DNA of 64,000 bases from Bacillus bingmayongensis (GTDB lineage Bacteria; Bacillota; Bacilli; Bacillales; Bacillaceae_G), in the NCBI RefSeq assembly GCF_000299035.1, contig NZ_JH921519.1, positions 120,079 to 184,078 of the forward strand. The letters are read 5' to 3'. This document shows positions 37,701-48,533 of the stretch, piece by piece. Both the position numbers and the translations under genes were made by a program. Position 1 is the first letter of the stretch, and the number at the start of each line of letters is the position of its first letter. The notes under the pieces were generated by a model. The model was not told the DNA's origin, ran no database searches, and saw only the letters and a program-made list of their open reading frames with translations.

Positions 37701-38651
37701 TTATTTTTTTGCTACCGGTTCCCCCGCGCGTAATTTCTCCGCAATTTCATCGATTTTACGCAAGCGATGATTGATACCTGATTTACTGATTTTCCCCCCA
37801 GATACCATCTCGCCTAATTCTTTCAATGTTACATCTTGATAACTAATACGTAATTGTGCAATCTCTCGCAATTTATCTGGCAAGACATCGAGTCCAACCG
37901 TTTCATCAATGTAACGAATATTTTCAATCTGTCTTAAAGCGGCACCAATCGTTTTATTTAAATTGGCTGTTTCGCAGTTCACTAAACGATTAACTGAATT
38001 ACGCATATCACGAACAATACGAATATCCTCAAATCTTAACAATGCATTATGTGCACCGATAATGTTTAAAAACTCCGTAATTTTCTCCGCCTCTTTTAAA
38101 TACGTAATGTACCCTTTACGCCTTTCCAGCGTCTTACTATTTAAATCAAATCCGTTCATCAGTTCACATATAGAATCATTATGTTCCTTGTATAACGAAA
38201 AGACCTCTAAATGATAAGATGATGTTTCTGGGTTATTTACTGAACCACCTGCTAAAAATGCACCTCTTAAATACGATCGTTTACAGCATTTCTTTTCAAT
38301 CAATTCTTGTGAGATGTTACGAATAAATGAAAAGTCTTCTCTAACAATATGCAAATCCGCTAATATTTCACGGGATTTCTCAACAAGCCGAACGATATAT
38401 ACATTATTTTTCTTCAGTCGCATTTTTTTACGAACAAGCAATTCTACCGTCACGTCATATCCTTTTTTCAGCAATGTATAAATTCTTCTTGCGATTGCTG
38501 CATTTTCTGTTTGAATATCAATTGAAAGACGACGGTTTGAAAAAGAAAGTGATCCGTTCATTCGAAGCAATGCCGATAATTCAGCTTTCTCACAGCACTC
38601 CTTCATTTCAAGCTTCGTGAGCTCTTTCTTTGTTTCTGATGCAAATGACAC
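37701..38651 (-). CDS. whiA: WhiA, DNA-binding protein linked to cell division
   Basis: 316 residues. The N-terminal LAGLIDADG-type fold contains [18 protein letters not shown], without endonuclease residues, and the C-terminal helix-turn-helix contains [20 protein letters not shown]. WhiA is conserved in Gram-positives; it influences division and chromosome segregation in Bacillus and sporulation in actinomycetes. It follows yvcK in the conserved cluster. Confidence 0.96.
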   Translation of the reverse strand: MSFASETKKELTKLEMKECCEKAELSALLRMNGSLSFSNRRLSIDIQTENAAIARRIYTLLKKGYDVTVELLVRKKMRLKKNNVYIVRLVEKSREILADLHIVREDFSFIRNISQELIEKKCCKRSYLRGAFLAGGSVNNPETSSYHLEVFSLYKEHNDSICELMNGFDLNSKTLERRKGYITYLKEAEKITEFLNIIGAHNALLRFEDIRIVRDMRNSVNRLVNCETANLNKTIGAALRQIENIRYIDETVGLDVLPDKLREIAQLRISYQDVTLKELGEMVSGGKISKSGINHRLRKIDEIAEKLRAGEPVAKK

Positions 38652-38738
38652 AGCCCCACCTCCTTATACGATATTTTGGAACAAAAATCTTGTCCTATAT
38701 GAATGAGTAGCGTTATCTCATACAGAGATAACGCATGC

Positions 38739-39692
38739 TTATAATAACGAATATAAAATAGAAGCTAATTTTAATGTATCGTGCCTTACAACTTGATCAT
38801 CGTACTTTGCTAATTCATCTTGAATTAAGCGAATGTCACTTTCAGCAAAACGATCTTCATCAACCACAACAGGCTCAGACATCTCTTCTGCATACAGTTT
38901 ACGTAATTCAACAGGAATATCATGATTATTTACAATCACAGTATCGATAAACGGTGTTCCAAGATGATCATGCAAAGCCTGCACATGATCAAATGCTGTA
39001 TACCCCATCGTTTCTCCAGCTTGCGTCATAACATTACATACATATACTTTTTTCGCCTTTGCATTAAGAACAGCTTTACCGATTTTTTCCACGATTAAGT
39101 TCGGCAAAATACTTGTGTACAAACTGCCTGGACCGAAGACAAGTAAATCTGCCCGCTGAATTTCCGTCAATGTCTCATACAGCGGTTCTACATCACCCGG
39201 TGTTAAAAACACACGATTGATTTTTTTCCCGAAGTACGGAATTTTCGATTCGCCTGTTACAATTTGCCCATCTTCCAGTTCGGCATGAAGTACAACACTT
39301 TGATTGGCTGCTGGTAAAACACGTCCTCTCACATTTAACACTTTACTCGTTTCTGTAATGGCATGGAAAAAGTCTCCTGTAATCGAAGTCATACCAGCTA
39401 ATAATAAATTACCTAATGCATGACCCGTTAAACCTTCTCCGGATGTAAAACGATGTTGAAATAAAGCTTCCACAAGCGGCTCCACATCTGATAACGCAAC
39501 AAGTACGTTACGAATGTCGCCTGGTGGTGGAATTTCTAACTCATCACGTAATCTACCTGAACTGCCACCATCATCAGCTACTGTAACAACCGCTGTAATA
39601 TCAACAGGATATTTCTTCAATCCTCGTAATAAAACAGATAGTCCAGTTCCTCCTCCCATGATGACAATTTTAGGTTTTCTCTCTTTTTTCAT
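38739..39692 (-). CDS. yvcK: YvcK/GlmR, UDP-GlcNAc-binding morphogenesis factor
   Basis: 317 residues, CofD-like fold. The start reads KPKIVIMGGGTGLSVLLRGL, then ADDGGSSGRLRDE and PGDIRNVLVALSD, the nucleotide-sugar binding region. It supports GlmS activity and cell wall synthesis on gluconeogenic carbon sources. It lies 4 bp after rapZ. Confidence 0.95.
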   Translation of the reverse strand: MKKERKPKIVIMGGGTGLSVLLRGLKKYPVDITAVVTVADDGGSSGRLRDELEIPPPGDIRNVLVALSDVEPLVEALFQHRFTSGEGLTGHALGNLLLAGMTSITGDFFHAITETSKVLNVRGRVLPAANQSVVLHAELEDGQIVTGESKIPYFGKKINRVFLTPGDVEPLYETLTEIQRADLLVFGPGSLYTSILPNLIVEKIGKAVLNAKAKKVYVCNVMTQAGETMGYTAFDHVQALHDHLGTPFIDTVIVNNHDIPVELRKLYAEEMSEPVVVDEDRFAESDIRLIQDELAKYDDQVVRHDTLKLASILYSLL

Positions 39693-39695
39693 CCC

Positions 39696-40577
39696 TTAAT
39701 GGCCCTTTCTCTTCTCCACATCACGATGAGATATATGAACGATATATTCTGGTTTCAAATGTTTTCCAAGGTATTCTGCAAGCGTCACAGAACGATGTTG
39801 TCCACCTGTACATCCAATCGCAATTACAAGCTGACTCTTGCCTTCTCTTTTATAATGAGGAAGCATGAAAGTAATAAGATCCGTCAGCTTTTCTAAAAAT
39901 TTATGTGTCTCATTAAACTTGAGCACATATGACGAAACTTCTTCATCAAGTCCTGTTAACGGCTTCATCTGTGGAATATAATATGGATTTGGTAAAAAAC
40001 GAACATCAAATACTAAATCTGCATCAATTGGAATGCCATACTTAAATCCAAATGACATCACATTTACACGAAATGCTTGCTCGTTTTCTGTTGAAAACAG
40101 ATGAACAATTTTTTCGCGCAATTCTTTCGGTTTTAGCTCAGACGTATCAAGTACAATATTCGCTCTTGCTTTCATGTCTGTTAATAAATTACGCTCGGCC
40201 TCAATTCCTTTTAACGGAAGTCCTGTCGGCGCAAGTGGATGCGAACGTCTCGTTTCTTTGTAACGAGTTACAAGCGTGCTATCTTTCGCATCTAAAAATA
40301 AAATATGCGGAATAATCCAAGTGCGTTCTGATAAATCATCAAGTGCTCCCCATAAATGTTCGAAAAATTCGCGGCCACGTAAATCAATACCAAGCGCTAC
40401 CTTGTTCATTTTCCCCTTCGAGTCTGCCATCAGTTCAACAAACTTTGGCAATAACATCGGCGGTAAGTTATCTACACAAAAGTATCCTAAATCTTCAAAA
40501 CTTTGCAGAGCTACTGTTTTTCCTGCACCGGACATTCCTGTAATAATTACCATTTTAATATCATTATTCGCTGTCAT
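39696..40577 (-). CDS. rapZ: RapZ-family P-loop nucleotide-binding protein (YvcJ)
   Basis: 293 residues. Walker A is GMSGAGKT near residue 16, and the C-terminal RapZ domain has [18 protein letters not shown] and [13 protein letters not shown]. In E. coli RapZ adapts GlmS mRNA decay; in Bacillus YvcJ hydrolyses GTP and affects competence. I used the ATG at 40577 after AGGAGGG with 5 nt spacing; a 24-residue extension has no ribosome site. Confidence 0.94.
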   Translation of the reverse strand: MTANNDIKMVIITGMSGAGKTVALQSFEDLGYFCVDNLPPMLLPKFVELMADSKGKMNKVALGIDLRGREFFEHLWGALDDLSERTWIIPHILFLDAKDSTLVTRYKETRRSHPLAPTGLPLKGIEAERNLLTDMKARANIVLDTSELKPKELREKIVHLFSTENEQAFRVNVMSFGFKYGIPIDADLVFDVRFLPNPYYIPQMKPLTGLDEEVSSYVLKFNETHKFLEKLTDLITFMLPHYKREGKSQLVIAIGCTGGQHRSVTLAEYLGKHLKPEYIVHISHRDVEKRKGH

Positions 40578-40596
40578 TGTATCCCTCCTTGACGGT

Positions 40597-41055
40597 TTAG
40601 CTTGGATCCAATCGATATGAAAGTAATTCAAAGTCTGGTGTATATACAAACGTACCGTAGATTATTCCATTCCCTTTAATTAAATAATCAATAATGTGAT
40701 AATCTCCCGGCGCCATTGCTAACTCATCAATTTTATCAAATGTATGCCAGCCAATGATGCCTTCTTCGCTTTCCAATTTGTTTTCTCCTGCAAAATCTGT
40801 CGCTAAAAAGGAGAACATCATCCATTCAGAAACAACTTTATCCCCTTCTTGGATGACAAAAGTGAAGACCCCCTTTAGTGCTGGGTTCTTTAAATAAATA
40901 CCTGTTTCTTCACGATATTCGCGAACAACGGAATCTCTTACTGTTTCACCGCGTTCCATTTTCCCGCCCGGTGCAACCCACCAGTTCCGACGAGGCTTTT
41001 GTAATAGGAGAACTTCATTATCTTTAATTAACACACAGTTTGTTACCCTTTGCAT
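40597..41055 (-). CDS. Nudix hydrolase (YvcI type)
   Basis: 152 residues with the full Nudix box [20 protein letters not shown] followed by ETGI. These enzymes hydrolyse nucleoside diphosphates linked to another moiety; YvcI of B. subtilis has been linked to RNA 5' end and nucleotide processing. It is the first gene of the leftward rapZ cluster, 19 bp before rapZ. Confidence 0.9.
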   Translation of the reverse strand: MQRVTNCVLIKDNEVLLLQKPRRNWWVAPGGKMERGETVRDSVVREYREETGIYLKNPALKGVFTFVIQEGDKVVSEWMMFSFLATDFAGENKLESEEGIIGWHTFDKIDELAMAPGDYHIIDYLIKGNGIIYGTFVYTPDFELLSYRLDPS

Positions 41056-41296
41056 GCTTCTTCACCTCAGCTACTTATGACAAATTTCTTCATCACATAC
41101 TTATTTCATTATACTATCAAAAACAGTTTGTCACAATGAAGGAGACTAGCCCCATGAATAAGCTAATCACTACTAGATAAACAAATTTATTCTTCCAAAT
41201 AATTATAAAAAAATTGTCTTTGCTCTCTTCCTAGGAATATAAAAAAATTCGCTTAACGAACTCAATCATTAAGAGGATTCTATTACATAAAATTAT

Positions 41297-41512
41297 CTAT
41301 TTTTTACTAAAATACGATACAATCACAAATCCTAATATAAACGTAATAATAGAACTTACAATCGACATGCCTCCTGTTGGAATCCCTAGGAACATCACGG
41401 CAATCGATCCGATAACAAGCCTGATAATGGCCGCAAGTAACCTCTCATAAATTCCTAGTACAACAGCAATTGTTCCACCGCTCACACCAGGAATTAAATC
41501 ACTAACTCCCAT
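41297..41512 (-). pseudogene. DUF368 membrane protein remnant with internal deletion
   Basis: 71 codons join the typical N-terminus ([20 protein letters not shown] and IYERLLAAI) to a typical C-terminus ([20 protein letters not shown]) of a protein normally about 270 residues long. The bases before the ATG still read IYRGFC in frame, as in intact genes, but no start codon is left. I read it as one gene with about 200 codons deleted. Confidence 0.75.
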
Positions 41513-41662
41513 ACAAAAACCACGATATATTAAGCCATTCTGTATTATATAAACTCCTTATTTCTCATTGTCGCTTTCCCCGTAAATTCTAATATAACAA
41601 TAAGGAATCTTGTAATCTAAAGAATTTTTGAAAAACATTTGACATTTTAGGAAGAAAATAAA

Positions 41663-41699
41663 AGAAGAAAGCTACCATCTATGATGGTAGCTTTCTTCT
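41663..41699 (-). terminator. Terminator of trxB
   Basis: 17-bp perfect stem (AGAAGAAAGCTACCATC and its complement) with a 3-nt loop, T-rich on the minus strand side, 19 bp after the trxB stop. Confidence 0.9.
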
Positions 41700-41717
41700 C
41701 TAAAAGGATTCATATCC

Positions 41718-42689
<972 letters not shown>

Positions 42690-42751
42690 TCATTCCTACC
42701 ATAACTTACCCTCATTATACTGTTAGCATCTGTTTTTTCCCAATGATTTGC

Positions 42752-44263
42752 CTATGCGTGAGTACGCTTTACTGCTTGCACATATTTTCTCACAGTTGCC
42801 ACAGATACATTATATATATTTCCAAGTTCGGCCTGTGTCATTTTATTTCTCTGCTGGTCACGCACAATATATTCGATTGCCGCAGACCAACCAAACACAT
42901 TCGTAAATACCGCCCCAGATGTATATAAACGTATAAAAGTACAAAACCAAAAGTGCAAGCATTCTTCAATCAATTCATCATCTTTATTTGTATAGTTATA
43001 TAAGGCATCCGCAATTCGAACACATTGTTCAAACGGTTGTAACTCACCCGGAATACTCTTATGACTACTCATTAAAAAGAAATACTTTGCCAGTTGTGAA
43101 ACAATTGGGACACGATTTTTCGCCTGCGTCACATCAAAGAAAAAGCCAATCTTCTCAGGTGTTGTTAATTCATTCATTAAATACAGTGCTAACATTTGCT
43201 CTTCTAACGTTTCACTTTGCTGGAAAGATTTCCGCAATTCTTCAAACAAAACATTCTGTTCTTCATCAGCTAAATTTAATGCATTCCACGGCTCTTTCCC
43301 TTTTTTATCAGGGTGTAATTCTACAACAGATTGCCACATTTTTTCCGCTGTATGTTTATCTTCTATCATATAAGCAGAGTATGCAAACCAATAGTAAAAG
43401 CTGACATCACCTTCATAACCTTGTCGCTTTAATAACCTTAACCATTTATATGCTGATGCAAAGTGACCGATTGTTGCAAATGTTGTTCCTAACTTTAATC
43501 GATGCTCAAATGACATCGGATATACTGATTCTAGTTGCCCCGCTAACGCTTCTACTTGTTTATGCTCTCCAATTGAATATAGAAAAATAAGTGTATTACA
43601 AAGCGCATGCATATTACCTGGATTTTTCTCCAAAATCATCTCAGTTAACTTGAGTGCCTGATCTACATTTCCTGATTGAAAATGCGCAATTGCTAAGTTA
43701 TTATAACCCGACCAAAATTCTGGATAATCTTTCGTTACAACTTCAAGCGTAGCAATCGCTTCCTCCAATTGTCCGTTACGAATATAGCGATTTGCTTGCT
43801 CCTGCATAACAATTAATTCATCTTCATCTTCAATACCTTCCGTATCAAGCGATTCTTCTTCCATAATCTCAAGTAATTCTAACGTATCTTCCACAAATTC
43901 TTTTTCTGTTGCTATCTCTAAATATCGCTCCGCATACTTCTTTGCTTGCTGAAACAAACCAAGATATGCGTAATTATTTGCTACAAAATAATAGCACTGT
44001 TCAATATCAGCGTTAGAACGAATGAGTTTCAAGAAAATTTGATTCGACTCTTGATACTCTCCCACCTCAGATAATACTGTCGCTAATTGACACAAAATAA
44101 ACGGCTCTTTCTCACTTTGTGCCGCTCTTCGAAAATATTTAATTGCATCTTGTAATTTATGATTACGATAAGCTTTCATTCCTTTTTTATAAAAGAAATC
44201 AGCTAATTGATTAAAAGAGATAACCTGTCCGTTCTCCTTATACATCCGTTGATTTTTCCCCAT
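42752..44263 (-). CDS. TPR-repeat protein with C-terminal HTH
   Basis: 503 residues. Repeated helical pairs (for example AIKYFRRAAQSEKEPFILCQ and ATLEVVTKDYPEFWSGYNNL) cover most of the protein. The last 35 residues (MTQAELGNIYNVSVATVRKY) look like a helix-turn-helix. The ATG at 44263 follows GGAGG; the 25-residue extension lacks a ribosome site. It is common between trxB and the ppaX-lgt-hprK cluster in Bacillus. Function is unknown; a scaffold or regulator seems likely. Confidence 0.8.
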   Translation of the reverse strand: MGKNQRMYKENGQVISFNQLADFFYKKGMKAYRNHKLQDAIKYFRRAAQSEKEPFILCQLATVLSEVGEYQESNQIFLKLIRSNADIEQCYYFVANNYAYLGLFQQAKKYAERYLEIATEKEFVEDTLELLEIMEEESLDTEGIEDEDELIVMQEQANRYIRNGQLEEAIATLEVVTKDYPEFWSGYNNLAIAHFQSGNVDQALKLTEMILEKNPGNMHALCNTLIFLYSIGEHKQVEALAGQLESVYPMSFEHRLKLGTTFATIGHFASAYKWLRLLKRQGYEGDVSFYYWFAYSAYMIEDKHTAEKMWQSVVELHPDKKGKEPWNALNLADEEQNVLFEELRKSFQQSETLEEQMLALYLMNELTTPEKIGFFFDVTQAKNRVPIVSQLAKYFFLMSSHKSIPGELQPFEQCVRIADALYNYTNKDDELIEECLHFWFCTFIRLYTSGAVFTNVFGWSAAIEYIVRDQQRNKMTQAELGNIYNVSVATVRKYVQAVKRTHA

Positions 44264-44394
44264 ATATCCTCCAGTTTTTTGTTTTCTTCGCTCATACATT
44301 TTTCTATTTATAAGTATAAACGATTCCGTAAAAAACAAAACAGTATATTATAATCAATTATTTCCTTTTTATTCATAAAAAGAGAAGGGAAATG

Positions 44395-44916
44395 TTACAT
44401 TTTTAACATTGACCTTCTCCCCTCTGCCATTTCTTCCTTCGTATAAATGATACGCATTGGATTTCCACCTACAAAAGCACCGCTTGGTACATCACGGTGA
44501 ACAAGCGTACCTGCAGAAACAATGGCACCGTCCCCAATCTCCACACCTGGCAATACAATTGAATTCGCTCCGATCATCACTTCATTCCCTATGATTACTT
44601 CTCCGAGGCGATATTCCTTAATTAAATATTCGTGAGCTAAAATCGTTGTGTTATAGCCAATTACTGAATTTGTCCCAACTGTAATCTTTTCTGGAAACAT
44701 AATATCCGGCATAGCCATAAGTGCAAATGATGTTTGGTCTCCTACTTTCATTCGTAAAAATGTACGATACAGCCAATTTTTCATTGATAAAAATGGTGTA
44801 TAGCGTGCAATTTGAATGACTATAAAATTTTTCATTACCTTCCAAAAGGATACTGTTTTATATACATTCCATAATGAGTTTGCCCCTGAAACAGGGTAGC
44901 GCGTTGTACGTCGCAC
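44395..44916 (-). CDS. Hexapeptide-repeat acyltransferase (YvoF type)
   Basis: 173 residues with left-handed beta-helix hexapeptides (VIGYNTTILAHEY, VMIGANSIVLPGVEIGDGAI, VSAGTLVHRDVPSGAFVGG). This fold transfers acetyl or other acyl groups to sugars or antibiotics, with a His as base. In B. subtilis yvoF lies beside ppaX/yvoD and lgt, as here. The substrate is unknown. It lies 21 bp after ppaX. Confidence 0.85.
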   Translation of the reverse strand: MRRTTRYPVSGANSLWNVYKTVSFWKVMKNFIVIQIARYTPFLSMKNWLYRTFLRMKVGDQTSFALMAMPDIMFPEKITVGTNSVIGYNTTILAHEYLIKEYRLGEVIIGNEVMIGANSIVLPGVEIGDGAIVSAGTLVHRDVPSGAFVGGNPMRIIYTKEEMAEGRRSMLKM

Positions 44917-44937
44917 TTCGCTTTCTCCCCTTATCCG

Positions 44938-45576
44938 CTATTCAGACAAAATAGATAACAAGTCGCTCATTTTATCTAATACATAATCTGGCTTATATGA
45001 TTCTAAATACGCTCTACCTTTAATTGTCCATGCCACGGCTGCTGTTTTCGTACCTGCGTTTTGTCCACCTACAATATCATGGTGGTTATCGCCAACCATT
45101 AACGTTTCTTCTGGTTTTGCATTTAGTAGCTCGAGCGCCTTTTGAATTGGTTCTGGATGTGGTTTCACATGTTCCACATCATCAATTGTGACAACAACAT
45201 CAAAGAACTCGTTTAATTTAGAAAGCTGTAAGCCCATTTCTACCGTTTGTCTTGCCTTCGTTGTGACAATTCCAATTTTGTAACCTTGCTTCTTTAGTTC
45301 TTGAACCGTTTCATAAACAGTTTCGTATTCTTCCACTAGTTCATCATGATGATCATGATTAAATTGACGGTAGCATGTAATCATCTCTTCTACCTTACTT
45401 GCATCGATTGAACTAAACGTCTCATGCAAAGACGGACCGATAAATGGCAATACATCTTCTCGCTTATACTGATTTGGATAGTACTTGTTTAACGTGTGTA
45501 AAAAAGAAGAAATAATAAGTTCATTTGTATTAATTAGTGTTCCATCTAAATCAAATAACACTGTATTTATTTTCAT
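44938..45576 (-). CDS. ppaX: Pyrophosphatase PpaX
   Basis: 212 residues, HAD superfamily. Nucleophile motif [14 protein letters not shown], motif [10 protein letters not shown], and motif [21 protein letters not shown]. PpaX hydrolyses pyrophosphate released when HprK removes phosphate from P-Ser-HPr. Its presence two genes from hprK fits this role. Confidence 0.92.
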   Translation of the reverse strand: MKINTVLFDLDGTLINTNELIISSFLHTLNKYYPNQYKREDVLPFIGPSLHETFSSIDASKVEEMITCYRQFNHDHHDELVEEYETVYETVQELKKQGYKIGIVTTKARQTVEMGLQLSKLNEFFDVVVTIDDVEHVKPHPEPIQKALELLNAKPEETLMVGDNHHDIVGGQNAGTKTAAVAWTIKGRAYLESYKPDYVLDKMSDLLSILSE

Positions 45577-45612
45577 GTGCTTGATCCTTTCCTGCCTGAA
45601 TATGAAAGAAGC

Positions 45613-45632
45613 AGCATCTCATACAAGATGCT
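45613..45632. terminator. Hairpin between lgt and ppaX
   Basis: 7-bp stem AGCATCT / AGATGCT with a 6-nt loop. The T-run lies on the plus-strand side and the minus-strand tail is TTCTTTC, so it may only attenuate the leftward operon. Confidence 0.5.
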
Positions 45633-45640
45633 ACTTTTTT

Positions 45641-46453
45641 CTAGTTTTCTAAATATCTTTTATCAGCTTGCCCCATTTTACGTCTCACAATAATGAAAAT
45701 GATTGAAATAATAACAAGCCCGATAGACATCACTTGTGCAATACGAAGCGGTCCTAACATTAAGCTATCTGTACGTAATCCTTCTACAAATAAACGTCCA
45801 ACTGAATACCAAATTATATACGTAAAGAATAATTCACCACGGCGTAAATTCACTTTGCGTAGCAACAATAAAAGAATGACACCGGCAAAATTCCATAATG
45901 ATTCATATAAGAACGTTGGATGATAATAAACACCATCAATATACATTTGATTCACAATGAACTGTGGTAAATGTAAGCCTTCTAAAAATTGTCTCGTTAC
46001 TTCACCGCCATGAGCCTCTTGGTTCATAAAGTTTCCCCAGCGGCCAATTGCTTGTCCAAGTAGAATACTTGGTGCTGCGATATCAGCTAACTTCCAGAAG
46101 GAAACACCGCGTCTTTTCGCAAAGATAATTCCAGTAATAACTGCCCCGATTAAACCACCATGAATCGCCAAGCCACCTTGACGAATATTAATAATTTGAC
46201 TCGGGTTTTGCATATAATAATCAAATTCAAAAATAACATAGTATGCTCTCGCACAAATAATAGCAATTGGTACCGCGATTAAAACAAGATCGACAAATGT
46301 ATCTTTTTGAATGCCTAATCGTTCACCTTCGCGAGTAGCAAGCCAAAGTCCAAGCAAAACACCTGTACCAATAATAATCCCATACCAATAGACTGGGAAT
46401 GGTCCAAGTTGAATTGCCACGCGATCAAGTTGTGGGACAGACCCTAACAACAT
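45641..46453 (-). CDS. lgt: Prolipoprotein diacylglyceryl transferase
   Basis: 270 residues, seven membrane helices. The Lgt signature [14 protein letters not shown] and the preceding [13 protein letters not shown] are visible, as is FLYESLWNF. It attaches diacylglycerol to lipobox cysteines, for example the YhcN-type and DUF4362 lipoproteins of this window. It sits between ppaX and hprK as in B. subtilis. Confidence 0.96.
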   Translation of the reverse strand: MLLGSVPQLDRVAIQLGPFPVYWYGIIIGTGVLLGLWLATREGERLGIQKDTFVDLVLIAVPIAIICARAYYVIFEFDYYMQNPSQIINIRQGGLAIHGGLIGAVITGIIFAKRRGVSFWKLADIAAPSILLGQAIGRWGNFMNQEAHGGEVTRQFLEGLHLPQFIVNQMYIDGVYYHPTFLYESLWNFAGVILLLLLRKVNLRRGELFFTYIIWYSVGRLFVEGLRTDSLMLGPLRIAQVMSIGLVIISIIFIIVRRKMGQADKRYLEN

Positions 46454-46475
46454 ATGTATGACCTCCTTCTTACAA

Positions 46476-47405
46476 TTACTCCTGATTCCCTAGCTCAATT
46501 GCACTCATTAAGCGCTCAGAAAATTGTTGTGCTGCATTGACTCCCATTCGTTTTAATCTGAAGTTCATCGCTGCTACTTCAATAATAACAGCCAAGTTTC
46601 GACCAGGACGAACTGGAAGTGTAATCTTCGTAAGTTCTGTATCTATAATCTTCATTTTCTCTTCATCAAGACCTAGACGATCATAGTTTTTCTTTTGATC
46701 CCAAATCTCAAGACTAATTACAAGTGTAATACGCTTATAGTTTCGGACGGCACCTGCACCAAATAACGTCATTACGTTAATGATCCCTAAACCACGAATT
46801 TCTAATAAATGCTCAATCAAATCTGGAGAACTTCCTACTAATGTATCTTCATCTTCTTGACGGATTTCAACGCTATCATCCGCAACTAAACGATGACCAC
46901 GTTTTACAAGTTCAAGTGCTGTCTCACTTTTCCCGACACCACTTTGACCTGTAATTAAAACACCGACTCCGTAAATATCCACTAACACACCGTGAACGGC
47001 AGTTGTTGGTGCTAACTTACTCTCTAAATAGTTTGTTAAACGACTTGATAATCTTGTCGTCGTTTGGGAAGAACGTAAAAGCGGTACGCCAGACTCACGC
47101 GATGCTTGCAATAATTCCTCTGGCACATCTTGACTACGCGTTACGATAATACAAGGTGTCTCTTCTGTACAAAGAACTTTCATTCTTTCTTGTTTTTGCT
47201 CACTTGTTAATGTCTCACAAAATGTAAGCTCCGTTTTTCCAAGAAGCTGGACGCGATCAGCTGGATAATATGTAAAAAAACCTGCCATTTCAATTCCAGG
47301 TCGCGATAAATCACTCGTATCAATCGGACGATGAATACCTTCTTCACCACTTACTAATTCCAATTGAAATTGTACAATTAAATCTTTTGTCCTTACTTTC
47401 GGCAT
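46476..47405 (-). CDS. hprK: HPr kinase/phosphorylase
   Basis: 309 residues, bifunctional enzyme that phosphorylates or dephosphorylates Ser46 of HPr and Crh. The P-loop is GQSGVGKS at 153-160, followed by VADDSVEI. The HprK signature [15 protein letters not shown] comes next. I used the ATG at 47405 after GGAGGT with 6 nt spacing; the 12-residue extension lacks a ribosome site. Together with Crh (37.4 kb) and PpaX it forms the catabolite-repression set. Confidence 0.96.
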   Translation of the reverse strand: MPKVRTKDLIVQFQLELVSGEEGIHRPIDTSDLSRPGIEMAGFFTYYPADRVQLLGKTELTFCETLTSEQKQERMKVLCTEETPCIIVTRSQDVPEELLQASRESGVPLLRSSQTTTRLSSRLTNYLESKLAPTTAVHGVLVDIYGVGVLITGQSGVGKSETALELVKRGHRLVADDSVEIRQEDEDTLVGSSPDLIEHLLEIRGLGIINVMTLFGAGAVRNYKRITLVISLEIWDQKKNYDRLGLDEEKMKIIDTELTKITLPVRPGRNLAVIIEVAAMNFRLKRMGVNAAQQFSERLMSAIELGNQE

Positions 47406-47518
47406 ATGTAAACCTCCACTCCGCTGCGGGTTCAGTCTCATTTGATGTAAATTTCCATTCTATCCGATATTGTACCATTTTTTTCTGCAAACAAGAAATG
47501 TGGTTTTTATTAAATAGA

Positions 47519-47553
47519 AAAAAACATTTCATGGAACTCATGAAATGTTTTTC
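47519..47553. terminator. Terminator between the YvlD-like gene and hprK
   Basis: Perfect AAAACATTTCATG / CATGAAATGTTTT stem with loop GAACT and A/T runs on both sides. Confidence 0.85.
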
Positions 47554-47567
47554 CTTTTGTCATTTTT

Positions 47568-47942
47568 CTATTTCTTTTCAGATAATGGCTCTACAATTAC
47601 TTTATCAATCAGCATATTAAAAATAGAAATACAGATTGCCGCAATAATTGCTACACCAAATCCTGATATGTTGAAAGCATCACCTAATAATGAATCTGTT
47701 ATTTCAAGCGTAATTGCGTTAATTACAATTAAGAAGAAACCGAATGTTAAAACAGTAATTGGCAACGTAATTAAAATTAATAACGGTTTTACAAACACAT
47801 TTAAAATCGATAAAATAATGCTCGCAATAATTGCCGTTTGTATATTTTCTATGTAAAATGCGTCTGGTGCAATTCCCTTTAGAAGACCTGATACAACAAT
47901 TAACACGACGCTATTCACAAGAAGTGATAGAATCCATCTCAT
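47568..47942 (-). CDS. YvlD-like small membrane protein (phage holin family 4 fold)
   Basis: 124 residues with four predicted helices (LLVNSVVLIVVSGLLKG, AIIASIILSILNVFVKPLL and two more). The VFVKPLLILITLPITVLTFG region is typical of YvlD. In B. subtilis yvlABCD lies near hprK and belongs to the cell-envelope stress regulon. AAAGGA precedes the ATG at 47942 by 11 nt; a GTG four codons upstream is too close to it. It is a single gene here. Confidence 0.75.
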   Translation of the reverse strand: MRWILSLLVNSVVLIVVSGLLKGIAPDAFYIENIQTAIIASIILSILNVFVKPLLILITLPITVLTFGFFLIVINAITLEITDSLLGDAFNISGFGVAIIAAICISIFNMLIDKVIVEPLSEKK

Positions 47943-48135
47943 TTTCTTACACATCCTTTTGACATATATACTTAATCATACGCTAATGAATAATAAACGC
48001 CAAGTCCCAATGAAAACTAAAAAACTCCTATAACAGCTTATTCTTTCTTTTCTATTGGTATACCTGTCATCCTATCAGTCCATCTTGCAAGAAATATCAA
48101 CTACATTAAATTAGCAAAATAAAAATAACCAATAC

Positions 48136-48284
48136 TGAAGACATTGTTTGTAACAGGTATTTATGGACATGGATTTAAATTTGGCAGTGTTGTTGGACAG
48201 ATTTTAAATGAATTGATTATTTCGGGTAAGAGCGAACAAGACATTTCTCCATTTTCAATCAAGCAATTTAAAAAGGCCCTATAG
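48136..48284 (+). pseudogene. C-terminal remnant of a SoxA/N-methyltryptophan oxidase-like gene
   Basis: The frame reads KTLFVTGIYGHGFKFGSVVG, then QILNELIISGKSEQDISPFS and IKQFKKAL before a stop. The GHGFKF motif is the FAD-contacting end of monomeric sarcosine oxidase-family proteins (normally about 370 residues). No upstream part of the gene exists in the window. It is followed by a rightward terminator. Confidence 0.75.
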
Positions 48285-48377
48285 ACGAAATTAAGCCATT
48301 ATTTGTTCTACTAACGGGTGCTTGAGTTTAAAAAGAACCGTATATTTCATTCGTTTCTCTAAGTTCATTTAAATGCA

Positions 48378-48416
48378 AAATTCCCTGTCTTTTAGTCGAA
48401 AACAGGGAATTTTTTA
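48378..48416 (+). terminator. Rightward terminator downstream of the oxidase remnant
   Basis: 11-bp stem AAATTCCCTGT / ACAGGGAATTT with T-run, probably left over from the deleted gene. Confidence 0.8.
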
Positions 48417-48450
48417 TATTCAAAGATTACCGTTAATGTGGGATAAAAAA

Positions 48451-48485
48451 ATCGAGTGTAAAACTCATAATTTTTCACACTCGAT
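48451..48485 (-). terminator. Terminator of uvrBA
   Basis: 9-bp stem ATCGAGTGT / ACACTCGAT, with seven T residues on the minus strand, 49 bp after the uvrA stop. Confidence 0.85.
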
Positions 48486-48533
48486 TTACTATGTTTCTGT
48501 TCCGCACTATCAATCCAACTGCCAATACACTTA

